DNA of 64,000 nucleotides from Pelobates cultripes. Lineage: Eukaryota; Chordata; Amphibia; Anura; Pelobatidae. Both the position numbers and the translations under genes were made by a program. The notes beneath the pieces were generated by a model. It saw only the letters and a list, made by a program, of their open reading frames with translations, was not told the origin of the DNA and did no database searches. The stretch spans positions 73,690,993 to 73,754,992 of the forward strand of contig OW240924.1 in NCBI GenBank assembly GCA_933207985.1, given 5' to 3'. Below, piece after piece: positions 56,861-64,000 of this stretch (its first letter is position 1; each line of letters opens with the position of its first letter).

Positions 56861-57463
56861 TTTTATATTGTGTAATGTTATAATTAAAGTATATTTGGTA
56901 ACTTTTTATTGTACCACTTATCTTTCTATACACATATATTTATTATTATTTCCTGGCACTATTCGTTGGACTCCAAGCAATCCTAGGTGGGGATCATTCC
57001 ACCAGCGCGATATATCAGGAGCAGTTGACCTGCTCCTGTCTTGTGAGTATCCATTTTTATTTTATATTTTATCTTCAGTTTTATACAGAGAGCACTATTA
57101 GCTGTCTCTTTTTATTTGAGTATCTCCCACTCTACGGAAGGACGAGGCACGTGAAGGATAAGCATTCCATATCCCATAAGCGGGGATCTATACCGCTGTA
57201 CGCCCTTTACACCAGAGCAGGTTCTAGCTCTTGGAAATGTGAGTTTGCATTCAAGTCTTATATTTTAATTCCCGTTTTATTAAGATATACTACACCATTT
57301 GGGATCTGTATTTGTTTTCATCTCTTACATACGAGACGGCCCAAAAGGAAGATAGAAAGCAAGATTACTGCTCCGGACTAAATACTACGGACATTGCCAG
57401 ATAAGATCCTCTTCCTTTTTTTCATCAATTTTATCTGGACTCTTAATACCTTTTAAGTACTTT
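56861..57463. other. Probable tail of a Penelope-like or related element
   Basis: T/A-rich DNA with GTGAGTATCCATTTTTATTT and no coding domain. It lies between the hammerhead-like motif and the DIRS relic. Assignment to Penelope-type terminal repeats is inference from the ribozyme-like motif only. Confidence 0.3.
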
Positions 57464-57934
57464 TTAAGCGCAGCCCTTTCCTTGTATCCCGAATCCAATA
57501 GAACCCGAGGCATCAGTGAACAGATTTAAGTCGCTGTTAGACGCCGCCGGGCACTGCCAGCACGACTGTCTGTTATATGCACCCAAAAAGCCACTCCACA
57601 CCTGTAGAGCCTCCTTGTGCCATCTAGTAATGCGTATAAAGTGAAAAGCCTGTTTAACCCCGACCATGGCGAGGGACAATCGCAGACAGAACGCTCTACC
57701 CATGGAACGTACCCGACAGGCAAAGTTCAAATGCCCCAACAGCGACTGTGGTTGCCGTAGCTGAACCTTCTTGGAACCCTTTACCAGGTCGACCATCATA
57801 AGTAGCAGCCTCAGCTTATCTTCAGGCAGACGAAACAACATCTCGCCGGAATCTCTCTCAATACCCAGATATGTAAACCTATCCATCAGCCCTACCATCT
57901 TATTCTCCGCCACCGGGACCCCAAACTGTGCCAA
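57464..57934 (-). pseudogene. DIRS reverse transcriptase end and RNase H start
   Basis: VAENKMVGLMDRFTYLGIERDS, followed by LLGHLNFACRV and NLFTDASGSIGFGIQG, the DIRS connection region and first RNase H Asp (TDAS). The frame is cut at 57464, so the rest of RNase H and the recombinase are missing. Confidence 0.85.
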
Positions 57935-57972
57935 ACCTGCTGAAAGGCCTCTTATAACTCAGAGCAGTCCTC

Positions 57973-58480
57973 TCACTCATGTGGGCCGACGAACAGAAAA
58001 TCATTCAGGTAGTGGATCAAGGATGACAGACCTGCCACCTGCAAAAACATCCACTCCAAAAAAATTACAAACATTTTAAAATAGGAACAAGAAATGGCAC
58101 AACCTATGGGCAACATGTCAAAGAAACAATTGCTCTGGAACTGACAGTCCAGCAGGTGTAAACAGTCTGGGTGAACCGGGAGCAAGCGAAAAGCGGACTC
58201 AATGTCCGACTTCGCAAGAAGGGCCCCCGACCCCGCTTCTCGAACCAATTCCAACGCTCTTTCAAAGGAGGCATAACAGACTCTCGAAACCTCTTTATCA
58301 ATGTCATCATTAACCGACCCGCCCGACGGGTATGACAGGTAGTGAATAAGACGAAAAACCCCGGGAGACCCACAAGTTGGGAAATGGGAGATCGTCGAAC
58401 CATGCACCCCAAACAAAGTTTCTTGTCCAATTTCTCAGCCAGGATATCCTCTTTTCCCACAACTGAATGCAAAATCACCG
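57973..58480 (-). pseudogene. DIRS reverse transcriptase palm
   Basis: FRLIHYLSYPSGGSVND, LLAKSDIESAFRLLPVHP, LPIGCAISCSYFKMF and IHYLNDFLFVGP follow the DIRS RT. The catalytic YLDD is YLND, so one Asp is lost. A frameshift lies between this and the 57464-57934 piece. Confidence 0.85.
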
Positions 58481-58655
58481 CAAACGACGGAAACTCAGAA
58501 CGAAAGGGAATCCAAAATTCCTAAGAAAACCTGTCAAGTAAAAACTCTGCATCACGTCCCCTAAGGTACCGCTCGAGCCACGGGCGCATCTTTGCAACGT
58601 TCACCGGTGTCCTCCGAACGTTGTCCTTACTGGACCTGATACCAGACTTACCCTT

Positions 58656-58901
58656 TTAGAAGCATTGAATGGCCAGATTTGCTCCACCACAATGAGAGCA
58701 CTCGTGCTGGAATCTGCCGGAGCTATACCACCTGCAGTGGCTCTCGTTAAAGAGCCAACAAACTCCTTTTCGCTGTGCTGCTGACGCACCACTCTGGGCG
58801 CTGGCCGTTCCTGGAAAGGGGGACGGGCGACTAGGTGTCATCAGCAGTAGCCATAAGCTACCGTCCTGCACTCCGAAGTTCAAGTCTTGTCTAGCAGACA
58901 T
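58656..58901 (-). pseudogene. DIRS gag-like ORF1, zinc-knuckle end
   Basis: GVCWLFNESHCRWYSSGRFQ then HECSHCGGANLAIQC: the C-x-F-N-x-x-x-C...H-x-C-x-x-C-x-x-x-H/N-x4-C pattern of DIRS gag. One Cys of the usual knuckle is replaced by Ser (WYSSGRF). Confidence 0.75.
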
Positions 58902-58964
58902 TTTCTGATGGAACTGCTGGTCCCCCGTATACCTTATACGCTCCCCAAATCAAATCCAGATAGC

Positions 58965-59812
58965 CTACACTACACTACCTACTGTGACCCGTGCAGAGCC
59001 CTCACCAGAATTAGCACCTAGGGAATGAGAGACCGACCCAGGTTGTCTAGATAGTAAAGTCCTTAATAAAGAGGCAACCTCCCCCCAGCCCCTTACTAGC
59101 CTGCCCAAAAGACCCTCCAGCTTGGCCCCCTGCAAGCGCTTCCCAGGTGCAAGCGCAGTACTCACGTGGGGAAGCTGACAATTGCAAGCCCACAGGTGGT
59201 GGCAAAATCTCTCCTCGTCCTCCTCGGATCCGGATTCCGGTTCCTCTCTTGGTGGGGACCCCCGGCCACACTGCGGTCAGTTCTGGGCTGCTCTGTGATC
59301 CTGTGCCTCTCTTCCACCCCGGCCTGTGACGTCCGTCCGCTCCTGCGTGGCGGCATCACGTCCTACTGACTTTCGGTGTTGCGTGGCGTGTGCGATGATG
59401 TCAACCCTTTCCGCGCTGGAAGAGATGAGCGTGGGCTGCGCGATCTTCTGGCCAGGTTCCTGCCATGTCGATCACTGCCATCTTCGTCTACGGCCTGGGC
59501 CTGCACCTGGACGGCCCTCTTGGTCTGCCTCCGCTTTCCGGTCACCGACCTATGCATCGCTTCCGGCCCGGTTCCACTGGCCGTGTTCACTGACCGCTAC
59601 CTGCGCCGTTGGCCCACAGGACAAGAGGACAAACATGACGGAGGCCTGGAAAGCCTGGCCCTCCATCCGCTCTCCGCTGGCCTGTGCTCTCCAGCTGTTC
59701 TACAATCACCCTGCTGCACCCCCGAAAAAATTTGCTCCAGGGTACCTTGTCCATGAGCTGCCTGGTAAGCTCGCAGCAGTGTGATAAGCAAATCCATGGA
59801 CGGGGTGACCAT
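58965..59812 (-). pseudogene. DIRS gag-like ORF1, N-terminal and linker part
   Basis: Starts MVTPSMDLLITLLRAYQAAHGQ near 59812 (helical start seen in DIRS ORF1), then frame-shifted Arg/Ser-rich pieces (RHGRNLARRSRSPRSS) consistent with a basic linker. High GC of this part (about 59140-59760) contrasts with the neighbourhood. The leader to about 60008 probably is the left terminal region of the element. Confidence 0.6.
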
Positions 59813-60059
59813 AATTACAGTGGTAGTCTGTACAGCCCATCAGAAGCTCAGATCTTTCTTTTAGGCCCACGAGACAGAATAGGACACTCCAGTCAGGGGA
59901 GAAAAGCACAATTTCAGTCAGGGGTCCCCCAACTGCTCCTGCTGACTGGTAAGTCCCCTCCCCTCTGCTCCCTATAAAACTCCTCCATATCTTGAAACAT
60001 TGTTGCACTTTTAATCCAGCCCATCAACCATGGGCAGCAGTCATGCTCCCCCGTTCTTA

Positions 60060-60420
60060 TGTGTCCAGGGGGAAACTAGAATGGACAAAGAAAGACACTT
60101 TCATTTTAGGGGTGTTGAGAGGGTCTAGCCAGGGGCTGGGTAAATTTTAGGTCCTGAGAAATTTTAGGTGACTTATTAAGAATTTATGCTACAAAAAAAT
60201 AACAAGAACAAAGTGTCTTATTTACACAGGCTAATTTCTATTCACATTTATTGTAATTTAAAGACATATTACTGGGAGCTCTGTTATACACTCAGACTCA
60301 CCAGTAATACTCATCTCCTACAAAAGAGGAATAATGTGATAAAAATAGAGGGATAGGAGGATTCAAGCCAAAAATAGGAACTGCCCCTCCTAAATAGAAA
60401 CACTTGGGAGGTATAAGTTC
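60060..60420. repeat. Dispersed repeat, copy 2
   Basis: Parallel to 7630-7870 (shared TTATTTACACAG, ACATTTATTGTAATTTAAAG, ACTTGGGAGGTAT). Longer by an insertion around 60270-60350. Confidence 0.65.
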
Positions 60421-62625
60421 CTATAATTTATTGTATCTGAAATATCTGTTGACATCATGTTTTATGCGGTGGGGTAGTAGCCCACCAATCCTATTCCTAC
60501 AGATCGCTCTGCTACATCAACCAATAAAGACTATAGATTCCACAAGAAATCAAAACAAATAAATATATATAATCTGGAGAGTGGTTAGTTCTTCCGTTAC
60601 AAATCAATTGAAAAATTCTCCTAGAATTGTAATAACATACACATGTCACATTGTAACTAAGAAAGAAAAAAATATATTTTTTCAGTTCTGAACCTTGGTT
60701 GGACAACTTAAAAGACTCATGTTTTATTAGATGCTCATTTTCCTGTGGCTCTACATCCCCTACTTCCTTTTTGTAACGGAGGCTCTTTTCATACTCCATT
60801 TCTTCAATGTTCTCCTTTTTTCCGCTTACCTCTTTCTCCCTCTCTCTTTATGTGTATCTTGAACTTATTAAGTGTTGTCAGCATTGAGCATCGAATTTGT
60901 TTGCTCTTTGTAAAATCTCATTAAAACTTTCTAATTGCAAAAATAAAAAGAAAATTAAAAAAAAAATTCGTAAAGAATAATGCTGTAAGTGATAGACAAA
61001 GGGTTAAAGAGAAAGCACTGTTTGCACAGGTGAAAATCCCTCTCTCCTTCCTCTAACTTTCAATACTATTGCTTTATTAATAGGGGTGAGGGGTAGTTTC
61101 ACAGCTGCTTAACCCTCGGTATCGGTAAGGTGCTTGAATGTGGATTAGCGCAACATATACTATGCTTAACAAATGAGACAATACTTTACAGGGCGATGTA
61201 CATTATTTGCAACCGTTTACAAACAACAGTATGGGAGAACCCGTCACAAACAACATAACCCTTAAAAATCAACTTATAAATGTAAATCGTTAGGCAACAA
61301 ATATTTTTTAGAAGAAAAAGGAAGACTTTTTTTAATTTGTAGAATTTAACTATTGCAATACGCGAAAGGAAAAAAAAATGTATTCAATAGAGGGACTTTA
61401 ATTCTGTTCCTGTTTTCATAGGTTAGCACCCATGCTGGGGGAGACATTTGTTCTTTTTTATTTTTTTATTTCATGTACTTATGCTACTTACAAAATTTTA
61501 AAAAAAAAAATTAAAAAAAAAATTACACTTTTCTACCGGACAAATGCTGTCAGGGTAAAATAGGCTTCTTCTTTCCCAGGTATAGTCTGTTATTCTTTTT
61601 CCTCCGTTATGAATAGAAACTGGCTTAAAGGGCACCTGGTTTCTGCAGGTCTCAGGGGCAGCTGCCTGGCCAGTGAATGCCCGATTATTTCTTAAAATGC
61701 TTTTGGCATAATCTGTTTTCTTCATTTGCCTTTTCAGCAACATTTTCATTGACAGACTCTGGATATCCAGTTATAGAAATGTTGTCCATCCAAATTGTGA
61801 ACGAGAACAATTGAGTTTTTTCTGTGGCACATAACTGTGGGAAACTCTTCTTTAGCTATTCAGACAATTTTTGTAGCTTTGCTCTGAAGAGCAGACATTG
61901 AGAAAAGCAAAAAAGTACAATTAAGGAACAGCTATTTTGCCATTGAGAGTGTTAGTGTAGTCGTCTATTCTTGTGTCTGTTTTTTTTTCTTGTTTTTTTT
62001 TAAATTTATTAAGAGATTTTTTTTTGAAGGGGACCTTAGTAAATTCAGCAGGCATTGTAGGAAAAACAAAAAAGAATAATGTCAAACTGGATTTCTTTTC
62101 TTTTTTTTTTTTTTAAGAAAAATATTTCTTTTTCTTTAATTATATATATTTTTATTATTTTAAGAAAAAAATAATACAATTAGAAAAAAAAGACACTCAC
62201 AGCTCTGCATATTCTTTTACAGCTTAATTCCAACATAATGGATTTGACCTAAAAGTCGTTGAGCACGGATGGTCTAATTATATCTGCCTTCTTGTGACAT
62301 ATTTGTATCAGGCTCTCATAATAAGATGCTTGAATTTAAGGAGTTTTTTTTCCTTCATGAAATCTGTCTAACGAACAAATTCTAATCCTCTGATCATTTC
62401 AGTGTAGAAAAACAGCTTGGTCAAACATATATTTCTATAGAACAATGTATCTTGCATTTATTTTCTTGATCATTCGGGAATTGGTTGGCTACATATTTTG
62501 TGATTGAGAGTAGATAGTCATTGGAATGACCCACAAATCACTTTGTGTATATTGCAAAGACATATAGGCAAGTGTAAATTAAATAAATAAATTAATGAAG
62601 GAACATGGACTGTACCATTTTCTAT
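60421..62625. other. AT-rich intergenic DNA, candidate conserved segments
   Basis: Many A/T homopolymers. 61550-61950 and 62240-62600 look single-copy and are free of recognised repeats. No gene found. Weak candidates for conserved non-coding elements. Confidence 0.3.
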
Positions 62626-62629
62626 TCTC

Positions 62630-64000
62630 TTCTCTATTTTTATTTTTTTGTCAATCTTTATTTTTAGTTATGCATTTGGTAACATACAAGCTTAAAACAC
62701 CACAACAGAACCAACAAGATTAACACAGATGTAGTATAATAGCATATGGGATCATGACACAATTTAAGAAGTAACTAGGTCAGGCCCATCTTGCTCTTAT
62801 TCCTGGCATAAGCCTAGTAGAGCCTAGGACTTAATTATGAGACATGAGAGACTTATGCTAACAAGGCCTATAGAATGCAGACAAATAATGTAGCTAAAAA
62901 ACAGGCATGGCATAAGAAAACATTAGGAAACATGCTGGACTATCCTAAGAAACAAGGCACATATAGGCAATGAATAACCTGTCACATGTAACTGGCACAT
63001 TCTGTTATGCCTGCAAAATTACCACTGAAGTTCTACATATCTTGACATCATGGCCCTACGCAAGGTGAGTTCAAGTGTGAAGAAAAATAAAGAAACCAAA
63101 AAAGACAAAAAGAATAATAATAGCGAGTTGCTCCTTGAACACATTGAATCAAGTGGCGACTGTCAACTGTACAGAGCGTTGGTCCCGGGACCCATATCAG
63201 CCGATACCAAACAGTTTCAAGGTGGGCGCAAGAGAGTTCAGGTAAGCATCTACGTTGTAGTGCCAGAGCCAGGTTCCCCTCCAGCCCAATATGAGGGCCA
63301 GCATCCATAGTCCACAGATTGTTGACTCACTGGTGCCAAGTATCCCCCCTGCTGTGGCTGGCCAGAGGATTGGGATGGTAAGTACTGCTTTCTGCAGAGA
63401 TCTGCAGTACGTCCTCTTGAGGCTCTCGGCCCAGGAAGGCTAACATAGGAGTAGGTAAATATGTGTGCACTTGATATGCCCTGTGAGGGCTCCACTTGTC
63501 TCTGGCATGAGGCTTCTCCGTTGGTTTCCATGCAGCTTAGTCAAAGAGGCTATTATGCTCCTGTAGCTTGTGCGAGAAGACCTGAAAGATTACATCCAAT
63601 CTTTGCAGGGTGTAGTATTCAATAGGACTGGTGTAAGGCAGCTTTGTCGGGCCCAGGCCACCTCCATCTGATTGGAAAGCAGGCACCATCTTGGGTAATT
63701 GTGGCAGTTGAGATGCGGCTAAAGTGCAACTCGGAGCGAGGGGAGTGCAGCATTACAAGCCTGAGTGGATTCAGTGGGGACTAGGATATCCCTTATCATG
63801 ACACACAGATCAGATTTGTGAGAGTTGGAGAGGAGCTCCCAGAAGCTGAAGATCATGTTTGCTGGGCCATCTCTTCACTACAGAGCACCTGGCAGCCAGC
63901 ACAATGCTACTGGACCACCAGGTAGTGTAATGTCACCCCTCCATGGCAGGGAGGGCGGAATAATATTGATGAAAAAAATGTCAGTATAAAAACAAAACAA
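62630..64000 (-). mobile_element. Possible L1-type 3' region, minus strand, cut by window end
   Basis: Begins on the plus strand with a T-rich stretch and CAATCTTTATTTTTAGTTATGC, comparable to the T-rich start of the L1 at 47504 (ATTCTTTATTTTTGTGC). No reverse transcriptase or ORF1 is readable; the short frames around 63050-63530 have no known domain. A plus-strand frame from 63050 with a good ATG context and a GTAAGC donor at 63242 could be an exon, but I cannot support that. Confidence 0.3.

Noticed and set aside
63050..63241. Lys-rich plus-strand frame followed by a GTAAGC donor as a first exon
   Set aside because: Context is probable L1-type repeat DNA and nothing in the protein is recognisable; the donor may be chance.

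Overview
The window looks like nuclear DNA from a frog or toad (Anura). The only cellular protein-coding gene I recognise is a complete nine-exon MBIP (MAP3K12-binding inhibitory protein 1) on the + strand, coding 8965-25746. The rest is a dense mix of mobile elements in amphibian style: many short Kolobok/T2-type MITEs with TTAA target sites, DIRS tyrosine-recombinase retroelements, a chromodomain Ty3/gypsy element, L2 and L1 LINEs, hAT and Tc1/mariner MITEs, and palindromes with hammerhead-ribozyme-like cores. Species cannot be fixed from sequence alone. In mammals MBIP lies between NKX2-1 and BRMS1L; if synteny holds, NKX2-1 is beyond the left edge and BRMS1L beyond the right edge. This placement is inference.

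Layout. 1-1.6 kb: a 133-bp tandem array leading into a broken hAT-type gene whose BED zinc finger is still readable. 3.2-5.3 kb: a decayed DIRS element (RNase H, tyrosine recombinase, then an SGNH-hydrolase-like third region). 5.9-8.4 kb: a multi-hairpin MITE, an L2 tail and other repeats. 8.8-26.3 kb: MBIP with a CpG-rich promoter holding a CRE and an X-box-like site; all nine exons have GT-AG borders and keep one frame (332 codons plus stop). 29.3-34.4 kb: a 4.48-kb non-autonomous hAT element, with 0.5-kb inverted arms and an intact 8-bp target duplication, inserted in an older DIRS-like relic. 35-42 kb: MITEs, a 7SK snRNA retropseudogene, a Tc1/mariner MITE. 44.2-45.0 kb: a 32-bp minisatellite. 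46.6-51.7 kb: a minus-strand chromodomain gypsy element, split by a minus-strand L1 that kept ORF1 but has no ORF2. 54.8-56.1 kb: an internally deleted L2 LINE ending just before a 100-N assembly gap. 56.3-57.4 kb: five consecutive hairpins and a hammerhead-like motif. 57.5-60.0 kb: a second, minus-strand DIRS element. 60.4-64 kb: AT-rich, mostly unclassified DNA.

No mobile-element gene here looks intact; each shows frameshifts, stops or lost catalytic residues. The most unusual signals are (i) palindromic elements at five places sharing a TTGANAA-hairpin-GAAA core that resembles a hammerhead ribozyme, (ii) MITEs built as an uninterrupted chain of perfect hairpins whose arms co-vary between copies, and (iii) the SGNH-hydrolase remnant attached to a DIRS element. 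All identifications come from reading motifs; no database search was possible.
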